Source: Gammaproteobacteria bacterium 39-13 (GTDB lineage: Bacteria; Pseudomonadota; Gammaproteobacteria; Berkiellales; Berkiellaceae). From it: a stretch of DNA of 51,172 bases. Shown here one piece after another: positions 38,509 through 48,358 of this stretch. The notes beneath the pieces were generated by a model that searched no databases, had not been told where the DNA came from, and saw nothing but the letters and a program-made list of their open reading frames with translations. Location of the stretch: the NCBI GenBank assembly GCA_001898235.1, contig MKTN01000048.1, positions 1 to 51,172 of the forward strand, read 5' to 3'. The translations under genes and the position numbers were made by a program. Numbering within the stretch: the first letter of the stretch is position 1; the number at the start of each line of letters is the position of its first letter.

Positions 38509-38521
38509 GACACCCTCTTTT

Positions 38522-39682
38522 TTAACCAAAGGCTGCTTGATGTAATATCTCTGCTTTTTGTGTACTTTCCCAAGTAAATCCTGGTTCTTCGCGACCAAAA
38601 TGACCATAAGCGGCGGTTTGACGGTAAATGGGTTTTAAGAGATCTAACATCATGACAATCCCTTTGGGACGTAAATCAAAATGCGCTTCAATCAGTTCGA
38701 CAATACGTTCATCTGGAATTTTGCCTGTACCAAAAGTTTCAACTGCGATAGAGGTAGGTTTCGCAACGCCGATGGCATAAGAAACTTGAATTTCAATTTT
38801 ATCGGCAAGTTTTGCAGCAACAATATTTTTAGCGACAAAACGGGCTGCATAAGCCGCTGATCGGTCCACTTTAGAAGCGTCTTTTCCAGACATTGCACCG
38901 CCACCATGCCTTGCCATGCCGCCATACGTATCAACAATAATTTTTCGTCCGGTGAGTCCGCAATCACCATGAGGTCCGCCAATAACAAAACGGCCAGTAG
39001 GGTTAATATGATAAATAGTATGTTTTGACAACCATTCATTAGGTAGCGTCGGTTTAATAATTTCTTCCATTACCGCTTCTATCAATGTGCTTTGCGCTAT
39101 ATCTGGATCATGTTGGGTAGAAAGCACAATACTTTCAATGCCAATCGGTTTACCCGCTTCGTAGCGTATAGTGACTTGGCTTTTAGCATCAGGGCGCAGC
39201 CACGGTAAGATTTTTTGCTTACGAACAATAGATTGGCGTTTCATTAAAAGATGCGCATAGGTGATAGGAGCAGGCATGAAGACAGGAGTTTCATTGGTTG
39301 CATAGCCGAACATCAACCCTTGATCGCCTGCACCTTGTTCATGATTTTCTGTTTCATCAACGCCCATTGCAATGTCAGGTGATTGTTTGCCAATGGCGTT
39401 GAGTACTGCACAGCATTCATAATCAAAGCCAAGATCAGAATGATCGTAGCCTATATCTTTGACAACATCGCGTACAATACTTTCAATGTCGACCCACGCA
39501 TTAGTGCGCACTTCACCACCAACAAGTACCATGCCTGTTTTTGTATAAGTTTCACAGGCAACGCGGGCGTTGGGATCTTTCTTTAGGATCTCATCTAACA
39601 CAGCATCAGAAATTTGATCTGCGATTTTATCGGGGTGTCCCTCAGAAACAGATTCAGATGTGAATAACTGGTAATTTGACAT
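38522..39682 (-). CDS. metK: S-adenosylmethionine synthase
   Basis: Makes SAM from methionine and ATP. It shows [20 protein letters not shown] (metal and ATP binding), [17 protein letters not shown] and [20 protein letters not shown], all canonical. The start is taken at the ATG 39682 ([11 protein letters not shown]), with GAGGG ahead of it. An in-frame ATG four codons upstream is less likely. 386 aa. It is coupled to ahcY and possibly rsmE. No SAM riboswitch structure is apparent in the leader. Confidence 0.98.
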   Translation of the reverse strand: MSNYQLFTSESVSEGHPDKIADQISDAVLDEILKKDPNARVACETYTKTGMVLVGGEVRTNAWVDIESIVRDVVKDIGYDHSDLGFDYECCAVLNAIGKQSPDIAMGVDETENHEQGAGDQGLMFGYATNETPVFMPAPITYAHLLMKRQSIVRKQKILPWLRPDAKSQVTIRYEAGKPIGIESIVLSTQHDPDIAQSTLIEAVMEEIIKPTLPNEWLSKHTIYHINPTGRFVIGGPHGDCGLTGRKIIVDTYGGMARHGGGAMSGKDASKVDRSAAYAARFVAKNIVAAKLADKIEIQVSYAIGVAKPTSIAVETFGTGKIPDERIVELIEAHFDLRPKGIVMMLDLLKPIYRQTAAYGHFGREEPGFTWESTQKAEILHQAAFG

Positions 39683-39694
39683 GATTTCCCTCAT

Positions 39695-39885
39695 GGAAAA
39701 AATTTAACATCCCTGTACTACGCTGGGGTGATACGAGTACTAAAGAAGGGTAGCAGATCGGCTCGTCTACCGAAAGGGTATACGCTGAATTCACATTAAG
39801 ATTTGAAACTCGCTCAATGTTTTTATATCGTCCCTTCAATAACGAGGGGTATACTGTGTTTTTTCAGTAAAGGAGAGGCATAAAA
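39695..39885. promoter_or_regulatory. Divergent metK / thioredoxin-like promoter region
   Basis: This gap feeds metK on the minus strand and the thioredoxin-like gene on the plus strand. A TATACT (39849-39854) lies about 32 bases before the plus-strand ATG, and AAGGAGAGG is a very strong ribosome site. No -35 is convincing on either strand. Confidence 0.35.
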
Positions 39886-40437
39886 ATGGCCCTTTTGAAA
39901 ACGCCTGTATGTGAATTCGGTAAAATAGCGCCGGATTTTCGATTGTTAGGAACAGATGGTAAGCATTATGGCTTGGCGGATTGCGTTAAGAAAAATGGCC
40001 TATTGGTTATGTTTATCTGCAATCATTGTCCCTATGTCAAAGCCATTTTGTCGCGATTAATAGAGGATGCCAAAGTCTTGTTAGCACAAGACATTGGTTG
40101 TGTGGCAATTTGCTCAAATGATCCGACAGATTATCCAGAAGATAGTTACAAAAATATGCAATTATTAGCGACTAAGTTAGAGCTACCTTTCCCCTACTTG
40201 GTTGATGAAACGCAACAAGTGGCCAAAGCGTATGGCGCGGTTTGTACCCCTGATTTTTTTGGTTACAATAATAACTTAAAGTTGCAATATCGTGGTAGAT
40301 TAGATGAAAGTGGTATTCATCCTGCCCCCAGCGGAGCAAGAAGGGAATTGGTAGAGGCTATGCAGCTTATCGCAAAGACCGGTAAAGGGCCGCAAGACCA
40401 AATTGCCAGCCAGGGATGCTCAATTAAGTGGCGCTAA
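39886..40437 (+). CDS. Thioredoxin-like/AhpC-TSA-type redox protein
   Basis: The 183-aa cytoplasmic protein (no signal peptide) has a thioredoxin fold. An FGKIAPDFRLLGTDGKHYGL lead-in resembles peroxiredoxin/TlpA proteins. An FICNHCPYVK active site (CxxC) follows, then YLVDETQQVAKAYGAVCTPDFF with the cis-proline. Proteins of this exact pattern (CNHCPYVK) are usually annotated only as thioredoxin family. Partner and substrate are unknown. It is preceded by a strong ribosome site and followed within 10 bases by repeat copy 2. Confidence 0.85.
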   Translation: MALLKTPVCEFGKIAPDFRLLGTDGKHYGLADCVKKNGLLVMFICNHCPYVKAILSRLIEDAKVLLAQDIGCVAICSNDPTDYPEDSYKNMQLLATKLELPFPYLVDETQQVAKAYGAVCTPDFFGYNNNLKLQYRGRLDESGIHPAPSGARRELVEAMQLIAKTGKGPQDQIASQGCSIKWR

Positions 40438-40445
40438 GGATAAGG

Positions 40446-40596
40446 ATACTCGGATCAGTTTGGTTTTAAGCGAGGTGGCAAGATAAGCAATCCGCCTACG
40501 CTGAAAGCTACGGCGGACAGGAGTGTATACATGGATATACATGACTGTTGCGAAGCGCGCAGCCAACAAAGCCTAAAGCCAAAATGGAACGAGTAT
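40446..40596. repeat. MITE-like element, copy 2 (151 bp)
   Basis: Ends are inverted: ATACTCGGATCAGTTTGG at 40446, and the complement of the right end ATACTCGTTCCATTTTGG. Internally it has CCGCC … GGCGG and GTGTATACATGGATATACAT. It is the shorter copy of the element at 28968-29169. It starts 8 bases after a stop codon, as copy 1 abuts one. No open frame. Confidence 0.85.
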
Positions 40597-40620
40597 TTAG
40601 TAGGGACTTTCCTAGTCAGG

Positions 40621-40629
40621 TGATATAAT
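40621..40629 (+). promoter_or_regulatory. Candidate extended -10 promoter for the tkt operon
   Basis: TGATATAAT (TGn plus TATAAT) lies 61 bases before the tkt ATG. No good -35 is seen, which is usual for extended -10 promoters. It is just outside repeat copy 2. Confidence 0.5.
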
Positions 40630-40690
40630 TTGCGGGTTCTTTTGGGCGTACTGTGTAATCTTAATGACATATTAACGCGAGGATTTTTTC

Positions 40691-42694
40691 ATGTCGATGC
40701 CTTCCCGTCAACAACTAGCCAATGCAATTCGTGCACTTAGCATGGATTCAGTACAAAAAGCGAATTCCGGTCATCCCGGCATGCCAATGGGAATGGCAGA
40801 TATTGCAGAAGTGTTATGGAATGATTATCTAAAACACAATCCTCAAGACCCGCACTGGCCCAATCGTGATCGTTTTATTTTGTCTAACGGTCATGGTTCG
40901 ATGTTACTTTATTCTTTGTTGCATCTCACCGGATATGATCTTTCTATCGAAGATCTTCGACAATTTCGTCAATTACACTCAAAAACACCAGGTCATCCAG
41001 AATTTGGTATTACCGAAGGGGTAGAAACCACGACCGGACCATTAGGTCAGGGCATTGCAAATGCAGTAGGGATGGCTTTAGCGGAAAGAACATTAGCGGC
41101 TACTTTTAATCGTGAAGAATTTCCTATCATTGACCATTGGACGTATGTCTTTTTGGGTGACGGTTGTTTGATGGAAGGCATTTCCCATGAAGCTTGTTCG
41201 TTAGCTGGAACCTTAGGATTGGGCAAATTAATTGGGTTTTGGGATGACAATGGGATCTCCATCGATGGACCTGTTCAACCTTGGTTTAACGAAGACACTG
41301 CAAGCCGGTTTGAAGCTTATGGCTGGCATGTCATCAGGGGTGTAGATGGGCATAATCCTCAGGCTATTAAAGCTGCAATTGATGAAGCTCGTGCGAATAC
41401 AGCACAACCTAGCTTAATTTGTTGCCGTACCATTATTGGTTTTGGCTCCCCTAATTTACAAGGCAAAGAAAAATGCCACGGCTCAGCATTAGGTGAGAAC
41501 GAAGTAGCAGCTACGCGTGCACAATTAGGCTGGTCTTATCCGCCTTTTGTTATTCCACAAGACATTTTAAATGGCTGGGATGCTAAAGAAAAAGGACATG
41601 CTCAAGAAGCAACCTGGAAAGTATTATTTGCAAAATATCAAGCAAAACACCCACAACTTGCAGAAGAATTAAAGCGTCGTTGGGAGAAAAAATTACCTGC
41701 TGTTTGGTCTAGTCATATTCAGGCTTTAATTGAAAAAACCCAACAACAAGATAAGGCAATTGCGACGCGTAAGGCATCGCATTTAGTGTTGGAAAGTATT
41801 GGTGAAATTTTACCAGAATTGCTGGGTGGTTCTGCCGATTTAACGGATTCTAATTTAACCGCCTGGGGTGGTTCAAAAGTGATTACGCACGATAATGCTC
41901 AAGGTAATTATATGCATTATGGTGTACGTGAATTCGGTATGGCGGCTATGATGAACGGTATGGCGTTATATAGCGGGTTTATTCCGTATGGTGGCACGTT
42001 CTTAACTTTCGTTGATTATATGCGAAATGCAGTGCGTCTTGCTGCTTTGATGAAGCAACGCTCTATCTTTGTTTTTAGTCATGATTCCATTGGCTTAGGT
42101 GAAGACGGTCCGACTCATCAACCGATTGAGCATTTAACCATGTTGCGTGCAACACCGGGAATGCATACATGGCGACCAGCAGATGCAACAGAAACCGTTG
42201 TTGCATGGCAAGCCGCTATTGAAAGAAAGGATGGGCCTACTTCTTTGATTTTGACAAGACAAGCTGTTCCTTTACAAAAACGAGATGCAGAACAAGTAAA
42301 GCAAATCCACCGCGGTGGTTACGTTTTACATGCTTGCCAAGGTACCCCCAAAGCGATCCTCATTAGCACAGGATCAGAAGTCGCATTATGTATGGAAGCA
42401 GCTTTACAGTGTCAGGCACAAAATATCCCTGTACAAGTCGTTTCTTTACCTTGCTGGGAAGTTTTTGCTGAACAAGATAAGGCTTACCAAGAAAGTGTAT
42501 TACCTTCTTCTGTAACCGCACGTATTGCTGTGGAAGCAGGTTCAACACTATGCTGGCATAAATTTGTAGGTCCTAATGGCTGCATTTTAGGAATAGACAG
42601 ATATGGAGAATCAGCGCCTTATACAGAAATTTATCAAGCATTTGGTTTGACTGTAGATAATATTGTTAAAAATATTCATGCGCTGATGCAATAA
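40691..42694 (+). CDS. tkt: Transketolase
   Basis: Thiamine-diphosphate enzyme of the pentose-phosphate pathway, exchanging two-carbon ketol units. 667 aa. Motifs include [70 protein letters not shown] (ThDP motif GDG … ) and the later [28 protein letters not shown] lies 8 bases ahead of the ATG. It is the first gene of the glycolytic cluster, 30 bases before gap. Confidence 0.98.
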   Translation: MSMPSRQQLANAIRALSMDSVQKANSGHPGMPMGMADIAEVLWNDYLKHNPQDPHWPNRDRFILSNGHGSMLLYSLLHLTGYDLSIEDLRQFRQLHSKTPGHPEFGITEGVETTTGPLGQGIANAVGMALAERTLAATFNREEFPIIDHWTYVFLGDGCLMEGISHEACSLAGTLGLGKLIGFWDDNGISIDGPVQPWFNEDTASRFEAYGWHVIRGVDGHNPQAIKAAIDEARANTAQPSLICCRTIIGFGSPNLQGKEKCHGSALGENEVAATRAQLGWSYPPFVIPQDILNGWDAKEKGHAQEATWKVLFAKYQAKHPQLAEELKRRWEKKLPAVWSSHIQALIEKTQQQDKAIATRKASHLVLESIGEILPELLGGSADLTDSNLTAWGGSKVITHDNAQGNYMHYGVREFGMAAMMNGMALYSGFIPYGGTFLTFVDYMRNAVRLAALMKQRSIFVFSHDSIGLGEDGPTHQPIEHLTMLRATPGMHTWRPADATETVVAWQAAIERKDGPTSLILTRQAVPLQKRDAEQVKQIHRGGYVLHACQGTPKAILISTGSEVALCMEAALQCQAQNIPVQVVSLPCWEVFAEQDKAYQESVLPSSVTARIAVEAGSTLCWHKFVGPNGCILGIDRYGESAPYTEIYQAFGLTVDNIVKNIHALMQ

Positions 42695-42724
42695 CATTAA
42701 GAAAGTAGATAGGGGAGAATAACA

Positions 42725-43738
42725 ATGGCTATTAGAATTGCAATCAACGGTTATGGCAGAATTGGTCGTAACATTTTACGTGCGTTGTATGAGTCTAACC
42801 GACAAAACGAATTTAAAATTGTAGCCATTAATGACTTGGGTGACACCAGTATTAATGCCCATCTTACCCAATTTGATACCACCCATGGTAAATTTAACAA
42901 GGAAGTATCAGTAGGTGCAGATGGAAGCTTGATCATTGCAGGCGATGAAATTCAAGTATTGTCTGAGCGTGATCCAGCAAAATTGCCTTGGCAAAAATTA
43001 GATATTGATGTGGTTTTTGAGTGCACAGGATTATTCACTAAGCGTGAGAAAGCCAATCTGCATTTACAAGCGGGCGCCAAAAAAGTCATTATCTCAGCCC
43101 CAGCTGGGACTGACATGGATGCAACGATTGTTTATGGCGTCAATCATCACGTATTGAAAGCCACCGATACCATTATTTCAAATGCATCATGCACAACCAA
43201 TTGCTTAGTACCTGTTGTAAAACCCTTGCACGAAGAATTAAAGATCATCAGCGGTTTGATGACCACAGTACATGCTTACACAAATGATCAAGTGTTGACT
43301 GATGTTTATCACGAAGATTTGCGTCGAGCGCGTTCAGCAACGCATTCTATGATCCCAACCAAAACCGGTGCAGCAAGTGCGATTGGATTAGTACTTCCTG
43401 AATTGAATGGTAAATTGGACGGATTCGCTATCCGTGTTCCAACGATCAACGTATCGGTTGTTGATTTAACCATCACGGTAGAGCGCAAAACTACCGTAGA
43501 TGAAGTGAATGCATTACTGAAAAAAGCCTCTGAAAATGAATTAAAAGGTGTATTGGCTTATAACACCTTGCCATTGGTTTCAATTGATTTTAATCACAAT
43601 CCTGCTTCTGCGGTTTTTGATGCAACTCAAACCAAAGTTATTGGCAACTTAGTCAAAGTATTGGCTTGGTACGATAATGAATGGGCGTTCTCCAATCGTA
43701 TGTTAGATACAGCTGCTGCGTGGATGAAGGCGAAATAA
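42725..43738 (+). CDS. gap: Glyceraldehyde-3-phosphate dehydrogenase
   Basis: NAD-dependent oxidation and phosphorylation of glyceraldehyde-3-phosphate. It starts with the Rossmann motif [18 protein letters not shown]. The active site is [12 protein letters not shown] (catalytic Cys near residue 156) with the base histidine in [21 protein letters not shown] and [12 protein letters not shown] follow. An aspartate in the INDLGD segment supports NAD preference. Length 337 aa is normal. It is two bases before pgk. Confidence 0.97.
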   Translation: MAIRIAINGYGRIGRNILRALYESNRQNEFKIVAINDLGDTSINAHLTQFDTTHGKFNKEVSVGADGSLIIAGDEIQVLSERDPAKLPWQKLDIDVVFECTGLFTKREKANLHLQAGAKKVIISAPAGTDMDATIVYGVNHHVLKATDTIISNASCTTNCLVPVVKPLHEELKIISGLMTTVHAYTNDQVLTDVYHEDLRRARSATHSMIPTKTGAASAIGLVLPELNGKLDGFAIRVPTINVSVVDLTITVERKTTVDEVNALLKKASENELKGVLAYNTLPLVSIDFNHNPASAVFDATQTKVIGNLVKVLAWYDNEWAFSNRMLDTAAAWMKAK

Positions 43739-43740
43739 TT

Positions 43741-44919
43741 ATGCTGACCATGGATAAGGTGTCATTAAAAGATAAAATTGTATTGATTAGGGAAGATTTT
43801 AATGTGCCCATGAAAAATGGGCACATTACCCATACGGCAAGAATTGATGCCGCTTTGCCAACCATTAAACAAGCAAGTGAAATGGGAGCAAAAATCATTT
43901 TAATGTCACATTTAGGTAGGCCAGAAGAGGGACATTTTGATGCTGCTTTTTCATTGGCTCCTATTGCGACTTACTTGCGAGAGTGCTTAAAGCAACCTGT
44001 TCCGCTTTTTCAATTAGGTGAAGCGTTGCCTGCCATAAAATCAGGCGAAGTGGCTTTGCTGGAAAACGTAAGATTTTTGGCTGGTGAAGAGCGTAATGCA
44101 TCGGAATTAGCAAAGAAGCTTGCTGCGCTTTGTGATGTATTTGTCATGGATGCGTTTGCAGTGGCACATCGTGCTCAAGCGTCTACTTGTGGTGTGGCAG
44201 AATTTGCGCCTATTGCATGCGTGGGGCCTTTATTACAAAAAGAGTTAGATGCAATTCATAGCGTTTTAGTGAACCCCCTTCATCCAGTGGTTGCTATTGT
44301 TGGCGGCAGTAAAGTTTCAACCAAGCTGAAATTGCTGACAAATTTGCTAGATAAAGTGGATGTTTTAGTTGTAGGTGGTGGTATTGCCAATACCTTTTTG
44401 GCGGCAAATGGTTTGCCCGTTGGTGATTCTCTTTTTGAGCCAGAGCTTGTTCCTACTGCCAAAGCATTGTTAGAAAAAGCAAAAGCCCAACATAAAACTA
44501 TTTGGTTACCCGAAGATGTTGTTGTTGCTCCTGATATGGAAGGGACTGCAACGATAAAATCTTGTACCCATGTTGAAAATGGCGAGAAAATTTTTGATAT
44601 AGGGCCTGTATCTCGGCAAAACCTATCAACAGTAATTCAAAACGCCAAAACGATTCTTTGGAATGGGCCGGTGGGTGTTTTTGAAGTGCCGTCTTTTCAA
44701 GAAGGGACAAAAAGCTTGGCAGATGCTATTGCCAAATCAAATGCATTTTCAGTCGCAGGTGGCGGTGATACCCTTGCTGCCATTGAGCAATTTCAGGTAG
44801 AAGATAACATTTCTTATCTTTCCACAGGTGGCGGTGCTTTCTTAGAAGCATTAGAAGGCAAATCACTTCCTGCGGTAGCGGTTCTTGAATCACGAACTAA
44901 AGAGAAAGCAGCGGTATAA
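43741..44919 (+). CDS. pgk: Phosphoglycerate kinase
   Basis: Transfers phosphate from 1,3-bisphosphoglycerate to ADP. 392 aa. Motifs are VLIREDFNVPMKNG, LMSHLGRPEEG, ENVRFLAGEER, VMDAFAVAHRAQAST, GGSKVSTKL and the late GGGDTLAAIEQF with STGGGAFLEALEG. The frame extends upstream to 43681, but the ATG at 43741, right after the gap stop, gives the family N-terminus. A second ATG at 43750 is possible. The stop overlaps the pyk start by one base. Confidence 0.97.
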   Translation: MLTMDKVSLKDKIVLIREDFNVPMKNGHITHTARIDAALPTIKQASEMGAKIILMSHLGRPEEGHFDAAFSLAPIATYLRECLKQPVPLFQLGEALPAIKSGEVALLENVRFLAGEERNASELAKKLAALCDVFVMDAFAVAHRAQASTCGVAEFAPIACVGPLLQKELDAIHSVLVNPLHPVVAIVGGSKVSTKLKLLTNLLDKVDVLVVGGGIANTFLAANGLPVGDSLFEPELVPTAKALLEKAKAQHKTIWLPEDVVVAPDMEGTATIKSCTHVENGEKIFDIGPVSRQNLSTVIQNAKTILWNGPVGVFEVPSFQEGTKSLADAIAKSNAFSVAGGGDTLAAIEQFQVEDNISYLSTGGGAFLEALEGKSLPAVAVLESRTKEKAAV

Positions 44920-46376
44920 TGAAAATACGACCACGTCGAACCAAAATTATTGCAACGTTAGGCCCCTCAACAGATTCTCCTGAAAAAATGCGTGCCCTCA
45001 TTCAGGCTGGTGTTAATTTAGTGAGGATTAATTTATCTCATGGCGATCATGCTCAGCACCAAGCAAGAATAGCCTTAGCAATAGAATCAGCCAAAGGGTT
45101 AAACAAAACCATCGGTATATTGATTGATTTGCAGGGACCCAAAATTCGCATCGCGCGTTTTGAAGATAAAGAAGGGATCTTGCTGAATGAAGGGGATCTT
45201 TTTACCCTTGATGCAGATTATCCTAAAAATGCGGGAAATCAACATTGCGTGGGATTAGATTATCCAGAACTACCACGTGAAGTTGCCCCTCAAGATCATT
45301 TATTACTTGATGATGGTCGTGTGATCCTCATCGTGAATGAGGTTCAGGGCTCTGCCATTTTATGTACAGTAAAAGTCGGTGGAAGGTTAACAAGTAATAA
45401 GGGACTCAATCGTAAGGGCGGAGGGTTATCTGCGCCAAGCCTCACAGAGAAGGATATTAAAGATATTCAGTTTATTGCCACTCAACCTGTAGATTATGTT
45501 GCTCTCTCTTTCCCCAAAACAGCGCAAGATATTATTGATGCGCGTCGTTTGGTGAGTGAAGCAGGATGTACAGCGCAAATTGTTGCAAAAATTGAGCGTT
45601 TTGAAGCGATTGATAATATCGATGAAATTATCAAAGCCAGTGATGCGGTCATGGTGGCTCGAGGCGATTTGGGGGTTGAAGTTGGTTATGCTGAATTACC
45701 GGGGATCCAGAAGAATATAATTAATCGCGCCAGACTTTGTGATAAGGCAGTGATTACTGCAACACAAATGATGGAATCGATGATTAAGAATCCTATTCCT
45801 ACACGCGCAGAAGTGTCTGATGTCGCCAATGCCATACTTGATGGTACTGATGCTGTGATGTTATCTGCAGAAACGGCAACAGGCGACTTTCCGGTGCAGG
45901 TAGTTGCGAGTTTAGATGAAATTTGTTTGGCTTCAGAGCGTTATCGTGTTGCCCAGTTTTCGCAAAATAATGATGAAGAATTTGAACGACATGATAAAGC
46001 CATTGCTATGGCAGCAATGTTTATTGCCAATCATGTTCCGATCAAAGCGATTGTAGCGTTGACAGAATCAGGCTCAACGCCTCTATGGATGTCTCGAGTA
46101 CGTTCAGGGATCCCCATTTATGCCTTGAGTCGTCATGCGCTGACGCGAGGACGAATGACATTGTTTCGTGGGGTTTACCCAGTTGAATTTGATGTCACTC
46201 ACTATAAGCCTTGGGAAATATCTCGCTCTGCATTAGAGCTTTTGGTGAAGCAGGGCATTTTAGAGCCTGGTGACAAGGTAATTGTAACCAAGGGCGATGT
46301 ATTAGGCGTGGGTGGGTATACCAACGCTTTAAAGATTTTAACTGCACAAGCATTAACTGGTCCGAATGGAGAATAA
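44919..46376 (+). CDS. pyk: Pyruvate kinase
   Basis: Makes pyruvate and ATP from phosphoenolpyruvate. 485 aa. Motifs are TKIIATLGPSTDSPEKM, LVRINLSHGDHAQH, DLQGPKIRIARFE, KIERFEAIDNIDEII, MVARGDLGVEVGY and TATQMMESMIKNPIPTRAE (metal and PEP binding). The C-terminal allosteric-type domain is complete. The ATG shares its A with the pgk stop (TAATG), so it is translationally coupled. The fba ATG comes 3 bases after the pyk stop. Confidence 0.97.
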   Translation: MKIRPRRTKIIATLGPSTDSPEKMRALIQAGVNLVRINLSHGDHAQHQARIALAIESAKGLNKTIGILIDLQGPKIRIARFEDKEGILLNEGDLFTLDADYPKNAGNQHCVGLDYPELPREVAPQDHLLLDDGRVILIVNEVQGSAILCTVKVGGRLTSNKGLNRKGGGLSAPSLTEKDIKDIQFIATQPVDYVALSFPKTAQDIIDARRLVSEAGCTAQIVAKIERFEAIDNIDEIIKASDAVMVARGDLGVEVGYAELPGIQKNIINRARLCDKAVITATQMMESMIKNPIPTRAEVSDVANAILDGTDAVMLSAETATGDFPVQVVASLDEICLASERYRVAQFSQNNDEEFERHDKAIAMAAMFIANHVPIKAIVALTESGSTPLWMSRVRSGIPIYALSRHALTRGRMTLFRGVYPVEFDVTHYKPWEISRSALELLVKQGILEPGDKVIVTKGDVLGVGGYTNALKILTAQALTGPNGE

Positions 46377-46379
46377 ATA

Positions 46380-47450
46380 ATGGCTTTAATTACAATGCGA
46401 CAATTGCTCGATCATGCGGCGGAACACGGCTATGGTGTGCCGGCGTTTAATGTCAACAATTTGGAACAAATGCGCGCCATTATGGAAGCAGCAGATAAAA
46501 CTGACAGTCCTGTGATTGTTCAGGCTTCTGCTGGCGCAAGAAAATACGCAGGGCCTCGTTTTTTAAAACACTTGATTGAAGCAGCGATTGAAGAATTTCC
46601 TCATATTCCTGTTTGTATGCATCAAGATCATGGTGCTTCTCCTGCGGTATGTCAGCAATCCATTCAATTAGGGTTTTCTTCCGTGATGATGGATGGTTCT
46701 TTGCATGAAGATATGAAAACGCCTTCTAGTTTTGAATACAATGTCAAAACGACATCCATGGCAGTAGCAATGGCACATGCTTGTGGTGTTTCTGTTGAAG
46801 GTGAATTAGGTTGTTTAGGATCACTTGAAACTTTAGAAGCAGGTAAGGAAGATGGTTCTGGCGCTGAGGGGACATTGACCCATGACATGTTACTAACCGA
46901 TCCTGAAGAAGCAGCAAGATTTGTCAAAGAAACCAAAGTGGATGCTTTAGCGATAGCCATTGGAACCAGCCATGGTGCTTATAAATTTACCCGCCCACCT
47001 ACAGGGGATATTTTAGCGATTGAGCGTATTAAAGAGATCCACAAACGGATCCCTGATACGCACTTAGTGATGCATGGTTCTTCTTCTGTTCCACAAGAAT
47101 GGCTCAAAATTATTAACGAATATGGCGGCACAATGGGTGAAACCTATGGTGTTCCAGTGGAAGAAATTCAAGAAGGTATTCGTCATGGTGTGCGCAAGGT
47201 GAATATTGATACCGATTTGCGTATGGCTGTAACGGGTACTTTACGTCGTTTCTTTGCTACGAATGGTAAAGAATTTGATCCACGTAAATATCTAAGCGAA
47301 GCGACCAAAGCAATGCGCGATATTTGTATGGCGCGTTATGAAGCATTTGGTACTGCAGGTAATGCTTCTAAGATTACTCCCTTTAGTCTTGAGAAGATGG
47401 CCGATCGTTATAAGAGCGGTTCATTAGATCCAAGAGTGAATGAGTTTTAA
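46380..47450 (+). CDS. fba: Fructose-bisphosphate aldolase, class II
   Basis: Zinc-dependent aldolase cleaving fructose-1,6-bisphosphate. 356 aa. The metal-binding motif is [15 protein letters not shown], then [40 protein letters not shown] and [17 protein letters not shown] with [10 protein letters not shown]. It is the last gene of the operon. Nothing resembling a strong terminator follows, only the palindromic repeats at 47477-47652, which might serve that purpose. Confidence 0.97.
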   Translation: MALITMRQLLDHAAEHGYGVPAFNVNNLEQMRAIMEAADKTDSPVIVQASAGARKYAGPRFLKHLIEAAIEEFPHIPVCMHQDHGASPAVCQQSIQLGFSSVMMDGSLHEDMKTPSSFEYNVKTTSMAVAMAHACGVSVEGELGCLGSLETLEAGKEDGSGAEGTLTHDMLLTDPEEAARFVKETKVDALAIAIGTSHGAYKFTRPPTGDILAIERIKEIHKRIPDTHLVMHGSSSVPQEWLKIINEYGGTMGETYGVPVEEIQEGIRHGVRKVNIDTDLRMAVTGTLRRFFATNGKEFDPRKYLSEATKAMRDICMARYEAFGTAGNASKITPFSLEKMADRYKSGSLDPRVNEF

Positions 47451-47476
47451 AGACTTCGAAATTCTTTTCTTAAGCT

Positions 47477-47569
47477 AAATCCCCCGCTTAAATGCTAGTG
47501 AAGCTCAGCTTCACTAGCATTATCGCCGCCCCCTTTACAAAGTGGGCAAATATGCGCTTCGCGCTAAGA
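47477..47569 (-). repeat. Palindromic repeat unit C (same family as 101-167)
   Basis: Reverse orientation. AAATCCCCCGC, then a 14-bp perfect hairpin (ATGCTAGTGAAGCT / AGCTTCACTAGCAT, 47492-47520), then CCCCCTTTACAAAGTGGGC and GCGCTAAGA. Flanks match units A and B while the hairpin sequence is unrelated. Confidence 0.8.
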
Positions 47570-47591
47570 TCACATGACTCACTCTTAATGT

Positions 47592-47652
47592 GCGCGTAGC
47601 GAACAAATTTCCCACTTTGCAAAGGGGGAAGACCCAAAGGGCAGGGGATTTT
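47592..47652 (+). repeat. Palindromic repeat unit D (same family)
   Basis: Forward orientation. GCGTAGCGAACAAATTT, CCCACTTTGCAAAGGGGG, then a short spacer with almost no hairpin, then CAGGGGATTTT. C and D point tail to tail, the opposite order from A and B at the left edge. Confidence 0.75.
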
Positions 47653-47679
47653 TTCTGCTTGCTTGTGAATAGAGTAAAA

Positions 47680-48165
47680 TTATACCGCTTCTGGTCTTTG
47701 ATTAATAAACACAAAGGGTGCACTGTAGCGCTTATGTGGTGTTTCAATGTGGATAACAGCATGCCATACCATATGATCATGGATGCAAGTGGGCAAGATA
47801 GTTTGCGTGGTATAGATCCCATCTTTTTGACGCAATAAAGTATAGCGGAATTCGCCCATATTCATTTCAGCGCCTTTAAAATAAATAAAAATTCTTTTTA
47901 CAGGAAGCTTATCCGTTTTCACTTCTAAGGACAAAGAAGTTAAAACCGGCATATGGGTAGGTTTAATTTGCAACTCAATACGCTCTCCAGAAGGGAGCAC
48001 TGAAGTACAAGCACCTTGACGTAAATCGCAGTCTGGCACAGGTAAGGCGATCACATTAATAGTTCGCCAACTTGCATAAAAATGATAAGCAAAGAATAGT
48101 GAGCCGAGTAGCACGCAAAAGCCACCAAGTAGGAGCCATTTATCATGTCGCAGAAAAATGGGCAT
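47680..48165 (-). CDS. Membrane-anchored FixH-like periplasmic protein
   Basis: The 161-aa product has one N-terminal membrane helix (residues ~10-30), then a periplasmic beta domain. A CDLRQGAC pair precedes a strand-rich core with FKGAEMNMGEFRYTLLRQKDG and LPTCIHDHMVWHAVIHIET. The MxMG … G.Y … W pattern resembles FixH/YtkA-type proteins, often found near copper-protein or cytochrome-oxidase genes, none of which is next door. AGAAGG lies 6 bases before the ATG. It converges on fba. Function is unproven. Confidence 0.65.
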   Translation of the reverse strand: MPIFLRHDKWLLLGGFCVLLGSLFFAYHFYASWRTINVIALPVPDCDLRQGACTSVLPSGERIELQIKPTHMPVLTSLSLEVKTDKLPVKRIFIYFKGAEMNMGEFRYTLLRQKDGIYTTQTILPTCIHDHMVWHAVIHIETPHKRYSAPFVFINQRPEAV

Positions 48166-48358
48166 GTGCGCCTTCTCTCACTTTTTTGCGGGTAGTTTAC
48201 CAACTGGAGGGCCGTTCGTATAGAGATGTATAAATATAAAGTATTAGAAAGCAGTATTTTGTTTAAAAAAAAGCCCCAACCGAGGTTGAGGCAAAAGCTT
48301 GGCAATCAATGGGAGAAAGATTGCCAAATAATGATCCATCCATGGACAGGGGGAGAAA
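48166..48358. other. Intergenic gap before the large terminal gene
   Basis: This 193-base gap has no gene. It carries the terminator of the right-hand gene at 48265-48292 and the upstream region of the FixH-like gene. A promoter for the latter is not obvious. Confidence 0.5.
48265..48292 (-). terminator. Terminator of the large acidic gene
   Basis: On the minus strand GCCTCAACC and GGTTGGGGC form a 9-bp stem with one T-G wobble, and a T run (A run at 48265-48272 on the plus strand) follows directly. It lies about 70 bases past the stop codon. Confidence 0.8.

Noticed and set aside
38509-38521. SAH riboswitch ahead of ahcY
   Set aside because: The gap to metK is only 13 bases, too short for such an element.
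39695-39885. Possible SAM riboswitch ahead of metK
   Set aside because: No kink-turn, multi-helix junction or terminator-antiterminator pattern could be seen in the ~190-base leader.
47535-47838. Small frames on both strands at the fba/FixH-like junction
   Set aside because: They run through palindromic repeats C and D and the end of the FixH-like gene; palindromes tend to be open on both strands.
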